A stretch of 49,999 nucleotides of DNA from Streptomyces sp. DH12 (GTDB lineage Bacteria; Actinomycetota; Actinomycetes; Streptomycetales; Streptomycetaceae), in contig NZ_JAHWGT010000046.1 of NCBI RefSeq assembly GCF_020873895.1, positions 1 through 49,999 on the forward strand, in the 5' to 3' direction. Below are positions 1-7,512 of this stretch, piece by piece; positions within the stretch are counted from its first letter, which is position 1; every line of letters starts with the position of its first letter. Below the pieces are notes generated by a model. The model was not told where the DNA came from, ran no database searches, and was given only the letters and a program-made list of their open reading frames with translations. Position numbers and translations under genes: made by a program.

Positions 1-6
1 CATAGT

Positions 7-125
7 GTTTCGGTGGTCATAGCGTTAGGGAAACGCCCGGTTACATTTCGAACCCGGAAGCTAAGCCTTTCAGCGCCGATGGTACTGCAGGGGGGACCCT
101 GTGGGAGAGTAGGACACCGCCGAAC
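7..125 (+). rRNA. rrf: 5S ribosomal RNA
   Basis: The ends GTTTCGGTGGT and ACCGCCGAAC pair to form the closing helix of 5S rRNA, and the interior carries the usual actinobacterial 5S sequence (CGAACCCGGAAGC, GGTACTGC, GGGAGAGTAGG). The length of about 119 bases fits. It is the last gene of an rRNA operon whose 16S and 23S genes lie before the window. The exact ends are uncertain by a base or two because of processing. Confidence 0.95.
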
Positions 126-133
126 AAATTGTG

Positions 134-177
134 GCCCCGGCCCCGAGGAATCCGTTCCTCGGGGCCGGGGCTTTTTT
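134..177 (+). terminator. Rho-independent terminator of the rRNA operon
   Basis: A perfect 17-bp GC-rich stem (134-150 with 155-171) closes a TCCG loop and is followed by six T residues. This is a classical intrinsic terminator directly after 5S rRNA. A real T tract is uncommon in this window, which suits a very highly transcribed operon. Confidence 0.93.
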
Positions 178-194
178 GCGTCTAGGGTGATGTC

Positions 195-839
195 ATGCGC
201 TACGACCTGGTCATATTCGACAACGACGGCGTCCTCGTGGACAGCGAACCCCTTTCCAACGCCCTCCTGGCCGGCTACCTGACCGAACTCGGGCACCCGA
301 CCACCTACGAGGAGTCCCTGCGGGACTACATGGGCGGGGCCATGCACCGCGTGCACGACACCATCCTCGAACGGACCGGCCAGCAGCTGCCCGACGACTT
401 CGACCAGACCTTCCACACCCGCGTCTTCGCCGCCTTCGAACGGGACCTCACCGCCGTCCCCGGCGTCACCGACGCCCTCGGCAAACTCGTCGCCGCCGGC
501 GTCCCCTACTGCGTCGCCTCCTCCGGCAGCCACGAACGGATCCGCGTCGGACACCGCAAGACCGGCCTCGACCTCTGGTTCGCGCCCGACGCCGTCTTCA
601 GCGCCCAGGACGTCGGCCGCGGCAAGCCCGCCCCCGACCTCTTCCTCCACGCCGCCGAGCGCATGGGCATCGCCCCCGAACGCTGCGCCGTCGTCGAGGA
701 CAGCCCCCTCGGCGTACAGGCCGCCAACGCCGCCGGGATGGACGTGTACGCCTTCACCGCCATGAACACCGCCGCGCAACTCACCGGCGCCACCGGATAC
801 TTCGACGACATGGCGGACCTGCCCGACCTCCTCCTGTGA
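195..839 (+). CDS. HAD-family phosphatase / beta-phosphoglucomutase-like hydrolase
   Basis: This 214-residue cytoplasmic protein has all four HAD motifs. Motif I is FDNDGVLVDSE with nucleophile Asp9 and acid/base Asp11. The motif II serine lies near residue 109 (VASSGS). Motif III Lys144 is in GKPAPD. Motif IV acids are Glu168-Asp169 in VVEDSPLG. The alpha-helical cap sits between motifs I and II, as in subfamily IA (phosphoglycolate phosphatase / beta-phosphoglucomutase type). Substrates are probably small sugar or metabolite phosphates and cannot be read from sequence. The ATG follows GGTGA by a few bases. It lies directly after the rRNA terminator, so it must use its own promoter in the short gap. 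Confidence 0.9.
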   Translation: MRYDLVIFDNDGVLVDSEPLSNALLAGYLTELGHPTTYEESLRDYMGGAMHRVHDTILERTGQQLPDDFDQTFHTRVFAAFERDLTAVPGVTDALGKLVAAGVPYCVASSGSHERIRVGHRKTGLDLWFAPDAVFSAQDVGRGKPAPDLFLHAAERMGIAPERCAVVEDSPLGVQAANAAGMDVYAFTAMNTAAQLTGATGYFDDMADLPDLLL

Positions 840-882
840 CAGGTCTGTCCACGACCCGACCCCCGCCCTACCCTTTCCGGCC

Positions 883-2142
883 ATGACGGAAGCGGCGAAG
901 ACCCCGGTGCGGCTGCGGCGCGGGCGGACAGCGCTGGCCTTCTCCTTCCTCACCCAGGGCATCACCTTCGCCCTGCTCGTCACCCGCGTCCCCGCCGTCC
1001 AAAGCCGCTACGGCGTCCCCGACGCGGCCCTCACCGCCCTCCTCGCCGCCGTGCCCCTCCTCGCCGGCGTCGGCAGCCTCACCACCGGGACGCTCGTCAC
1101 CCGCGTCCCCGCGCGCACCGTCCTGCGGTGCAGCCAACCCCTGGTCCTGCTCGCCCTACTCGCCGTCGGCACCGGACACCACACCTGGCACCTCGCCGTC
1201 GCGCTCGGCACCTTCGGCCTGGCCGTCGGCGCGCTCGACGCCTCCATGAACATGCTCGGCGTCAGCCTCCAACACGCCCACGGCCGCAGCATCATGCTCG
1301 GCTTCCACGCCGCGTACAGCCTCGGCGGGATCGCCGGAGCCACCCTCGCCTGGGCCGCCGTACGAGCCGGCCTGCCGCTCGGCCTCTCCTACGCCCCCGT
1401 CGTCCTGCTCCTGCTGCCCGCCGTCCTCCTCACCGGCCCCCGGCACACCGACGGCGCCCCGACGCCCCCCACACGCCACCAGGCCCCGCAGAACGCCGCC
1501 ACGCCCACCCGCGGCGCCCGCCGGCCCCGTGGCACCGGCGGGCGGGCCCTCGTGCCGCTGTGCGTCGTCATGGCGGTCGCCTACATCGGCGACTCGACCG
1601 TCTCCAACTGGAGCGCCACCTACCTCCGTGACGTCCTCGGCGGCTCCGAAGCCCTCGCGACCCTCCCGTACAACGCCTACGCGGCCACCACCCTCCTCGG
1701 CCGGGCCGGCGGCGACCGGGCCGTCCGGCGGTTCGGGGCGCCGGCCGTCGTACGGGGCGGCGGGCTGCTCGCCGCCTGCGGGTTCGCCGCCGTCGCCGCG
1801 GCCCCCGGGCCCCTCACCGGGCTGGCCGGCTTCACCGCGCTCGGCCTCGGCCTCAGCGTCCTCGTCCCGCAGACCTTCGCCGCTGCCGGACGCGCCGCCC
1901 AGGGCCGGGGCCCCGGCGCCACCGACGCCGCCGTCGCCCGGCTCAACGTCTTCACCTACCTCGGCTACCTCGTCGGAGCGCCCCTCGTCGGCGCGCTCGG
2001 CGCGGCGTGGGACCCCCGGGGCGCCATGGTCGTACCGCTCCTCCTCGTCCTCCTCGCCGTCGCGTACGCCGGATCGTTCACGGAGCAACCAGACCGATAC
2101 GGTGGCGGTCATGAGCGGCCGCGCACTGTTGATGTGGGATGA
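883..2142 (+). CDS. MFS transporter
   Basis: The 419-residue protein is almost entirely hydrophobic, with about 12 membrane segments and a polar central loop near residues 185-225 that separates two six-helix halves, as in the major facilitator superfamily. The stretch TRVPAVQSRYG followed by a small-residue helix resembles the YbjJ/fucose-permease-like branch of exporters. The substrate is unknown. The last 32 bases overlap the start of the deacetylase gene downstream in another frame, which suggests translational coupling. The polar tail after about residue 400 may reflect sequence drift in the overlap. The Shine-Dalgarno sequence is weak. Confidence 0.85.
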   Translation: MTEAAKTPVRLRRGRTALAFSFLTQGITFALLVTRVPAVQSRYGVPDAALTALLAAVPLLAGVGSLTTGTLVTRVPARTVLRCSQPLVLLALLAVGTGHHTWHLAVALGTFGLAVGALDASMNMLGVSLQHAHGRSIMLGFHAAYSLGGIAGATLAWAAVRAGLPLGLSYAPVVLLLLPAVLLTGPRHTDGAPTPPTRHQAPQNAATPTRGARRPRGTGGRALVPLCVVMAVAYIGDSTVSNWSATYLRDVLGGSEALATLPYNAYAATTLLGRAGGDRAVRRFGAPAVVRGGGLLAACGFAAVAAAPGPLTGLAGFTALGLGLSVLVPQTFAAAGRAAQGRGPGATDAAVARLNVFTYLGYLVGAPLVGALGAAWDPRGAMVVPLLLVLLAVAYAGSFTEQPDRYGGGHERPRTVDVG

Positions 2143-3289
2143 CGCAGCGACCCGGTACGACTTCGGGCCCAGCCACCCGATGGACCCCGTACGGCTCGCG
2201 CTGACCGTGGAGTTGGTGCGGGCCCTCGGACTCGACCGGTCCGTCGACGTGGTCTCGGCCAAACCCGCCGGGGACTCCACCCTGCGCCTCGTCCACCGCG
2301 AGGACTACGTCGCCGCCGTCCGTGCCGCGTCCGCCGACCCCGCCCGCGCCGACCAGGACTACGGGCTCGGCACCCTCGACGACCCGGCGTTCGCCGGGAT
2401 GCACGAGGCGTCCGCGCTCATCGCGGGGCTCTCCGTCGGCGCCGCCGAAGCGGTGTGGCGCGGCACCGCCACCCGGGCCGTCAACTTCACCGGCGGCCTC
2501 CACCACGCCATGCCCGGCGCCGCCGCCGGCTTCTGCGTCTACAACGACGCGTCGCTCGCCATCGCCCGGCTCCTGGAGCTCGGCGCCGAACGCGTCGCCT
2601 ACCTCGACGTCGACGTCCACCACGGCGACGGCGTGCAGGCCGCGTTCTGGGACGACCCCCGCGTCCTCACCATCTCCCTCCACGAACACCCCCGCACCCT
2701 CTTCCCCGGCACCGGCAGGCCCGAGGAGACCGGTGCCCAGGGCCCCGGCGAAGGGAGCGCCGTCAACGTCGCCCTGCCCGCCGGCACCGGCGACGCCGGC
2801 TGGCTGCGCGCCTTCCACGCCGTCGTCCCCGAACTGCTCGCCGACTTCCGGCCCCAGGTCCTCGTCACCCAGCACGGGGCCGACACCCACTTCGAGGACC
2901 CGCTCGCCCACCTCGCCGTCTCCCTCGACGCGCAGCGGGCCGTGCAGTTGGCGTGCCGCGCGCTCGCCGACGAACACGCGGAGGGCGGCCGGTGGATCGC
3001 CCTCGGCGGCGGCGGGTACGCGGTCGTCGACGTCGTCCCGCGGTCCTGGGCGCACCTCGTCGGCATCGTCGCCGGCGCGGACGTACCCCCGGACACGGAC
3101 GTCCCGCCGGCCTGGCGCGACCTCGTGTACGCGCGGACCCGGCAGCCCGCGCCCCGGCGGATGACCGACGGCCGGTGGCCGGTGACCTGGCGGGCCTGGG
3201 AGGACGGCTACGACCCGGAGGACCGTCTCGACCAAGCCGTCCTCGCCACCCGCCGGGCCGTCTTCCCGCTGCGCGGCCTCCTCGTCTGA
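2111..3289 (+). CDS. acuC: AcuC-type histone-deacetylase-like amidohydrolase
   Basis: This 392-residue class I/II deacetylase fold is the usual length for bacterial AcuC. The catalytic pair His131-His132 lies in GGLHHAMPGAAAGFC. The zinc-binding segment YLDVDVHHGDG carries Asp166, Asp168, His170 and His171. A further metal or charge-relay region is ITQ/TQHGADTHFEDP. In Bacillus, AcuC deacetylates and activates acetyl-CoA synthetase, and the same role is plausible here, though the acetyltransferase is not in the window. ATG 2111 is preferred over upstream in-frame codons because the family N-terminus (ALLMWDDAATRYDFGPSHP) begins there and GGTGGCGG precedes it. It overlaps the MFS gene by 32 bases. 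Confidence 0.9.
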   Translation: MSGRALLMWDDAATRYDFGPSHPMDPVRLALTVELVRALGLDRSVDVVSAKPAGDSTLRLVHREDYVAAVRAASADPARADQDYGLGTLDDPAFAGMHEASALIAGLSVGAAEAVWRGTATRAVNFTGGLHHAMPGAAAGFCVYNDASLAIARLLELGAERVAYLDVDVHHGDGVQAAFWDDPRVLTISLHEHPRTLFPGTGRPEETGAQGPGEGSAVNVALPAGTGDAGWLRAFHAVVPELLADFRPQVLVTQHGADTHFEDPLAHLAVSLDAQRAVQLACRALADEHAEGGRWIALGGGGYAVVDVVPRSWAHLVGIVAGADVPPDTDVPPAWRDLVYARTRQPAPRRMTDGRWPVTWRAWEDGYDPEDRLDQAVLATRRAVFPLRGLLV

Positions 3290-3325
3290 CCCGGCCCCCT
3301 CACCTGAACCCCCGGGACCCCGGCC

Positions 3326-3431
3326 GAGCCCCGCCCCACCGGAACCCGGCGAGCCCCGCCCCACCGGAACCCGGCGAGCCCCACCCCACCGGAACCCGAT
3401 GAGCCCCGGCCCGCCGGAACCCGGCCGAGCC
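3326..3431. repeat. 25-bp tandem repeat, about four units
   Basis: Units beginning GAGCCCC recur at 3326, 3351, 3376, 3401 and 3427, a period of 25, 25, 25 and 26 bases. The consensus is GAGCCCCGCCCCACCGGAAC followed by CCGGC, with one to three changes per copy. The array fills the gap between the deacetylase gene and the next gene. It has no spacer structure and no coding frame of its own. It is probably a slippage-prone minisatellite; no function is visible. Confidence 0.85.
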
Positions 3432-3531
3432 CCCGTACCGGCCCCCGGCCCGCGCGGCGGCGTTACGCCGACCGTGCGGCGGCCCGGGAAATCCGGCGCG
3501 CGCGGCCGCGCCGTGCGGCAGCATCGACGGG

Positions 3532-4347
3532 GTGCTGACGACCGCGGCGCTGCGCGCGCACCTGCTGGCGGCCGGGCTGGCCGGCCGCGTGGCCACCCTC
3601 CGCGAACGGAGCCTGCGCAACTACCGGCTGTTCGCCGCCGGCGACCCGCGGGCCACCCTCGGACTCGACCCCGACCGGCCCTGGGACGAGTCGGCCCTGT
3701 TACGGCTCATGGCGGACAGGTGCGGCGTCTCCCCGGACCCCCGGCACCGGACCGGCGCCGACGTCATCGACCCCGACCGCACCCTGCGCGCTCTCGACGC
3801 CTTCGCCGAACGGCTCGCGGCCGCGGCCGCCCGCCGCGCCCCCGTGCTCCTCGGCACCGGCCACCCGCACCGACTCCTGCCGTTCTACGCCATGTTGGCA
3901 GACGCCATGTCGTCGGCAGGATGTCTCGTTCTCACCCCCGCGCAGGGGAGATCTGTCGACATAACGACCCGATTGGGTCTACGCACGTACAACCTCGACT
4001 ACGTACGGGGAGTCGCGATGGTGCGGGAACCGCAGGTCGGAGGCGCCGGTTGTGAGCCGGGCGCACACACCCACTCGCCGCTGCCCGTGCGGGTCGCCCT
4101 GGAGGCCGCGGCCGAGGGCGGCGGGCCTCTCCCGGAGCTGGTGGTGGGGGACCACGGATGGGTCTGCGGAGCAGGTCAGATGGGTATCGAGGCCATCGGG
4201 CTGGCCGACGCGGACGACCCCGCGCCGTTCGTCGCGGAGGCCGAGGGGCGGGTCGCCGTGACCGTGCCGCTCGACGACGGGGTGCGGTCCGATTACTACC
4301 GGCCGCTCACTCGCTATGTACTCAATCGGGCGTGTCTGTCACAGTAG
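3532..4347 (+). CDS. conserved actinobacterial protein, often annotated as phosphatase
   Basis: This 271-residue protein begins with GTG. I recognise it as a conserved streptomycete protein placed between acuC and bdtA, usually labelled 'phosphatase', but I see no HAD, PTP or metallophosphatase signature, so that label is unproven. Visible conserved-looking segments are VLLGTGHPHRLLPFYAMLA (residues 105-125), DHGWVCGAGQMGIEAIGLAD (about 205-225) and the C-terminal DYYRPLTRYVLNR. The glycine-rich GTGHP segment could bind a phosphate or nucleotide. There is no signal peptide and no membrane helix. Confidence 0.75.
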   Translation: MLTTAALRAHLLAAGLAGRVATLRERSLRNYRLFAAGDPRATLGLDPDRPWDESALLRLMADRCGVSPDPRHRTGADVIDPDRTLRALDAFAERLAAAAARRAPVLLGTGHPHRLLPFYAMLADAMSSAGCLVLTPAQGRSVDITTRLGLRTYNLDYVRGVAMVREPQVGGAGCEPGAHTHSPLPVRVALEAAAEGGGPLPELVVGDHGWVCGAGQMGIEAIGLADADDPAPFVAEAEGRVAVTVPLDDGVRSDYYRPLTRYVLNRACLSQ

Positions 4348-4401
4348 GCGGCGGATGGCTGCTCCTCTTCCCCACCCGTATCAACCGCCCCTAGTCTGGG
4401 G

Positions 4402-4429
4402 AGTGAGCGCACAGCGACGAAGAGTCACC
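4402..4429 (+). promoter_or_regulatory. candidate BldD-binding site upstream of bdtA
   Basis: AGTGA (4402-4406) and TCACC (4425-4429) form inverted half-sites 18 bases apart. They match the early published BldD consensus AGTgA(n)TCACc, and bdtA takes its name from being a BldD target in S. coelicolor. The site lies about 45 bases before the start codon, where a repressor would block transcription. The assignment rests on recalled consensus and gene identity only. Confidence 0.4.
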
Positions 4430-4474
4430 GGAGGGGAAGCCGGTGGCGTCATGTGCGGAAGGTACAGGTGGGTC

Positions 4475-4687
4475 ATGGTTGCTGCTGGCGAGACACCTCT
4501 CAACGAGGTCAAGTTCCTGACCGTGGCAGAAGTTGCCTCGGTGATGCGCGTATCGAAGATGACCGTGTACCGGTTGGTGCACAGCGGTCATTTGCCGGCC
4601 ATCCGGGTGGGGAGGTCCTTCCGGGTGCCGGAGCAGGCGGTGCACGAGTACCTCCGCGAGTCCTTCGTGGGGGTGGAGACCGCATAA
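4475..4687 (+). CDS. bdtA: BdtA-like small excisionase-family (HTH_17) DNA-binding protein
   Basis: This 70-residue protein is one winged-helix domain of the MerR/excisionase type: FLTVAEVASVMRVSKMTVYR is the helix-turn-helix and HLPAIRVGRSFRVPEQAVHEYL the wing and following helix. It is related to, but distinct from, BldC. Position next to bS22 and close to bldN matches S. coelicolor SCO3328, named bdtA as a target of the developmental repressor BldD. ATG 4475 was chosen because homologues begin near the PLNEVKFLTVAEV segment and GGTGGG precedes it; an in-frame ATG at 4316 would add 53 non-conserved residues. It is a likely DNA-binding regulator, and its targets are unknown. Confidence 0.88.
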   Translation: MVAAGETPLNEVKFLTVAEVASVMRVSKMTVYRLVHSGHLPAIRVGRSFRVPEQAVHEYLRESFVGVETA

Positions 4688-4850
4688 GACCGCACGGTCC
4701 GCACAGGGCGGAGTCCCGTCCCCACCCTCGGATTACGACCTCGGCGCTTCGACGGGTAGGCTAGGCCGACGTAGGTCGTGTGGGCCCAGACGCCCCGCAC
4801 CGAGATCCCCGCTGATGCGGGGGTGTTCCGAGAAGTGAGCGAGGGTAGTC

Positions 4851-4949
4851 GTGGGCTCTGTTATCAAGAAGCGGCGCAAGCGGATGGCGAAGAAGAAGCA
4901 CCGCAAGCTTCTGAAGCGCACCCGTGTGCAGCGTCGCAACAAGAAGTAA
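4851..4949 (+). CDS. ribosomal protein bS22 (AURKAIP1/COX24 domain)
   Basis: A GTG-started gene of only 32 codons encodes a very basic peptide ([20 protein letters not shown], then [11 protein letters not shown]). This is the actinobacterial small-subunit protein bS22, which lies in the decoding region of mycobacterial ribosomes and is related to the COX24/AURKAIP1 domain. The GAGGG at 4841-4845 gives a suitable ribosome binding site. It is easily missed because of its size. A strong hairpin follows 21 bases after the stop, so it is probably its own transcription unit. Confidence 0.92.
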   Translation: MGSVIKKRRKRMAKKKHRKLLKRTRVQRRNKK

Positions 4950-4970
4950 GCGGCGGCTTCACGTGCGCCT

Positions 4971-5006
4971 CGCGGCCCTCCCACCGGTGACGGTGGGAGG
5001 GCCGCG
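4971..5006 (+). terminator. hairpin terminator after bS22
   Basis: A perfect 16-bp stem (4971-4986 with 4991-5006) closes a GTGA loop, 21 bases after the bS22 stop. There is no T tract, as is common for actinobacterial terminators. Confidence 0.8.
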
Positions 5007-5132
5007 GTCATGTCCGGGCCGCGCCCGGCGGCCTTCGGTTCCGGACGTTTCCGCGTCGGCGGTCGTCACAGCGCGACAGCCACCCGCTACGGTGGCAGCC
5101 ACACGCTCGGGACCGAACGGAAGGCGCTGATC

Positions 5133-6191
5133 TTGGGCAGGGTCGTGCTCGTCACCGGGGTGGCCCGGCCGCTCGCCGGCCGTTTCGTACGACGCGTCAC
5201 CCGCGATCCCGACGTCGACCGCGTCATCGGGGTGGACGCCCTCGCCCCCGCCCACCCCCTCGGCGGTGCCCTCTTCGTCCGCACGGACATCCGGCAGCCC
5301 GCCTTCGGCCGCCTCCTCGCCGAGCACGGGGTGGACACGGTCGTCCACCTGGACGTCTCGGCGACCCCGCTGGGCGGCGGCGGCCGGACCGCGGTCAAGG
5401 AGACCAACGTCATCGGCACGATGCAGCTGCTCGGCGCCTGCCAGAAGTGCCCCACGGTCACCCGGCTCGTCGTCCGCTCCAGCACCGGCGTCTACGGCTC
5501 GGCCCCGCGCGACCCGGCCGTCTTCACCGAGACGACACCGCCCAAGTCGCTGCCCCACGGCGGCTTCGCGAAGGACGTCGCCGAGGTCGAGGGGTACGTA
5601 CGGGGCTTCGCCCGGCGCCGCCCCGACGTCGCCGTGTGCGTCCTGCGCTTCGCCAACATCCTCGGCCCCGGGGCCGACTCCCCGCTCGCCGAGTACTTCT
5701 CGCTGCCCGTGCTGCCGACGGTCCTCGGGTACGACCCGCGGCTCCAGTTCGTCCACGAGGACGACGTGCTGGACGTGCTGCGGATCGCCTCGTCGGAGCC
5801 CCGCCGGGCCACGCTCAACAGCGGCACCTTCAACATCGCGGGCGACGGCGTGCTGACGCTCTCTCAGTGCGCCAGGCGCCTGGGCCGGCCGACCGTCCCC
5901 GTGCTGCCGCCCGCCGTCACCTGGGTGGGCACGGCGCTGCGGACGGTCGGCCTGAGCGACTTCTCGCCGGAGCAGGTCCGGCTGCTGACGCACGGCCGGG
6001 TGGTCAGTACGACGCAGATGCGCGAGACCCTCGGCTTCACGCCGTCGTACACCACGGCCGAGACCTTCGCGGACTTCGCCCGTCACCGGGGGCCGGGGAT
6101 CCTGCCCCCCGCCGCCATCGCGGCGGCGGTCGACGGCGTGGCCGCCCGCCTCGGCGACGGCGTCGCCCAGTGGACGGCGAAGCGGTCGTGA
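5133..6191 (+). CDS. NAD-dependent epimerase/dehydratase family protein (extended SDR)
   Basis: The 352-residue protein has an N-terminal Rossmann fold (GRVVLVTGVARPLAGRFVRR; this is a variant of the usual TGxxGxxG). The core holds VRSSTGVYGS and a possible active-site region before the segment PLAEYFSLPVLPTVLGYDPR. It belongs to the actinobacterial nucleotide-sugar-epimerase-like group that sits next to a PlsC acyltransferase. The canonical YxxxK is not obvious, so catalytic activity is uncertain. TTG 5133 is preferred: GGAAGG lies 9 bases upstream and homologues start at GKVVLVTG. An in-frame ATG at 5010 would place the start inside the bS22 terminator. Confidence 0.82.
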   Translation: MGRVVLVTGVARPLAGRFVRRVTRDPDVDRVIGVDALAPAHPLGGALFVRTDIRQPAFGRLLAEHGVDTVVHLDVSATPLGGGGRTAVKETNVIGTMQLLGACQKCPTVTRLVVRSSTGVYGSAPRDPAVFTETTPPKSLPHGGFAKDVAEVEGYVRGFARRRPDVAVCVLRFANILGPGADSPLAEYFSLPVLPTVLGYDPRLQFVHEDDVLDVLRIASSEPRRATLNSGTFNIAGDGVLTLSQCARRLGRPTVPVLPPAVTWVGTALRTVGLSDFSPEQVRLLTHGRVVSTTQMRETLGFTPSYTTAETFADFARHRGPGILPPAAIAAAVDGVAARLGDGVAQWTAKRS

Positions 6192-6387
6192 CGCCGGGGC
6201 GCGGGCGGGTACCCGCGACGGCGCCGGCGCGGGCGGGAACGCCCGGCGGCGGCAGGGGCGCCGGCGGCGGGAGCGGCGGGGACGCCGGGGGCGGCGGGAT
6301 GATCGGCGCCGCGCCACCGGGGACCGGTACGACAGCCGGGACGGAAGCATCAGCCGGGACGGACGGGACAAGGAGCGCGGGCTAACG

Positions 6388-7407
6388 ATGGCGGACGCCA
6401 AGGTCATCCCCTTCGACGAGGACCGGCCGCGCGGCGGTGCGCCGCGCGCGGCCCGCAGGCGGTCGGCGGCGGGGGGCGCCGCGGCGGGGGTGACCCCGCT
6501 GCCGGGCCCGCCGACGCCCCCGGCCGCCGACCCCGCGCCGCCGCCGGCCGAACGGCCCGCGGACGGCGGCGCGTGGGAGCGCCGCGTCGCCGGCGGCCTC
6601 GCCTTCCTGCGCCGCCGCCTCACCGGCGAGTACGAGGTCGACGAGTTCGGGTACGACGAGGAGCTCACCGACCAGGTCCTGATGTCGCTGCTGCGGCCCC
6701 TGTACGAGAAGTACTTCCGGGTGGAGGTGCTCGGCGTCGAGAACATCCCCGCCGAGGGCGGCGCCCTGGTGGTGGCGAACCACTCGGGCACGCTGCCGCT
6801 GGACGGGCTGATGATGCAGGTCGCCGTCCACGACCACCACCCCGCCGACCGGCACCTGCGGCTCCTCGCCGCGGACCTGGTGTTCATGCTGCCCGTCGTC
6901 AGCGAGCTGGCCCGCAAGGCCGGGCACACGCTGGCGTGCGCGGAGGACGCCGAGCGGCTGCTGCGGCGGGGCGAGGTCGTCGGGGTGATGCCGGAGGGCT
7001 TCAAGGGCATCGGCAAGCCGTTCAGCGAGCGGTACAAGCTCCAGCGGTTCGGGCGGGGCGGTTTCGTGTCGACGGCGCTGCGGGCGGGCGCGCCGATCGT
7101 GCCCTGCGCGATCGTCGGCGCCGAGGAGATCTACCCGATGGTCGGCAACGCCAAGACGCTGGCGCGCCTGCTGGGCTTCCCGTACTTCCCGCTCACCCCG
7201 ACCTTCCCGTGGTTGGGGCCGCTGGGGGCGCTGCCGCTGCCGACGAAGTGGACGATCCAGTTCGGTGAGCCGATCCCCACCGACGGGTACGCGCCGGAGG
7301 CGGCGGAGGATCCGATGCTGATGTTCAACCTCACGGACCAGGTGCGGGAGCAGATCCAGCACACGCTGTACAAGCTGCTGGTGCGCAGGCGGTCGGTCTT
7401 CTTCTGA
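6388..7407 (+). CDS. PlsC-like lysophospholipid acyltransferase family protein
   Basis: This 339-residue protein has a disordered Ala/Pro/Gly-rich N-terminus (to about residue 65) followed by an acyltransferase domain. The HX4D catalytic motif is NHSGTLPLD (about 131-139), the substrate-binding motif is MPEGFKGIGKPFSERYKLQRF, and VPCAIVGAEEIYP is the hydrophobic motif. It probably transfers acyl chains to glycerol-phosphate-type acceptors at the inner face of the membrane. It follows the epimerase after a 196-base GC-rich gap that looks non-coding and low in complexity. The exact acceptor is unknown. Confidence 0.88.
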   Translation: MADAKVIPFDEDRPRGGAPRAARRRSAAGGAAAGVTPLPGPPTPPAADPAPPPAERPADGGAWERRVAGGLAFLRRRLTGEYEVDEFGYDEELTDQVLMSLLRPLYEKYFRVEVLGVENIPAEGGALVVANHSGTLPLDGLMMQVAVHDHHPADRHLRLLAADLVFMLPVVSELARKAGHTLACAEDAERLLRRGEVVGVMPEGFKGIGKPFSERYKLQRFGRGGFVSTALRAGAPIVPCAIVGAEEIYPMVGNAKTLARLLGFPYFPLTPTFPWLGPLGALPLPTKWTIQFGEPIPTDGYAPEAAEDPMLMFNLTDQVREQIQHTLYKLLVRRRSVFF

Positions 7408-7441
7408 GCCGCGCCCGCGAAGGTGGCTGCGCGGCGAGGGG

Positions 7442-7489
7442 CGTACGGCGACGGGCGCCGCTCCGTGGGGGAGCGGCGCCCGTCGTACG
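7442..7489. terminator. bidirectional hairpin terminator between acyltransferase gene and rsbN
   Basis: A perfect 14-bp stem (7451-7464 with 7470-7483) closes GTGGG and is extended by CGTACG (7442-7447) pairing with CGTACG (7484-7489) across a 3-base bulge. It lies between the ends of two converging genes. Confidence 0.78.
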
Positions 7490-7512
7490 GCCGCGGGGGT
7501 GCGGGCGCCGCG

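Noticed and set aside
178-194. tRNA genes after the 5S rRNA or elsewhere.
   Set aside because: No T-arm (GGTTCGAATCC-type) with matching acceptor stem was found in the rRNA flank or in other gaps.
3326-3431. A CRISPR array, because of regular repeats.
   Set aside because: Repeats are head-to-tail with no unique spacers and no cas genes. The same applies to the arrays at 22054, 26060 and 26756.
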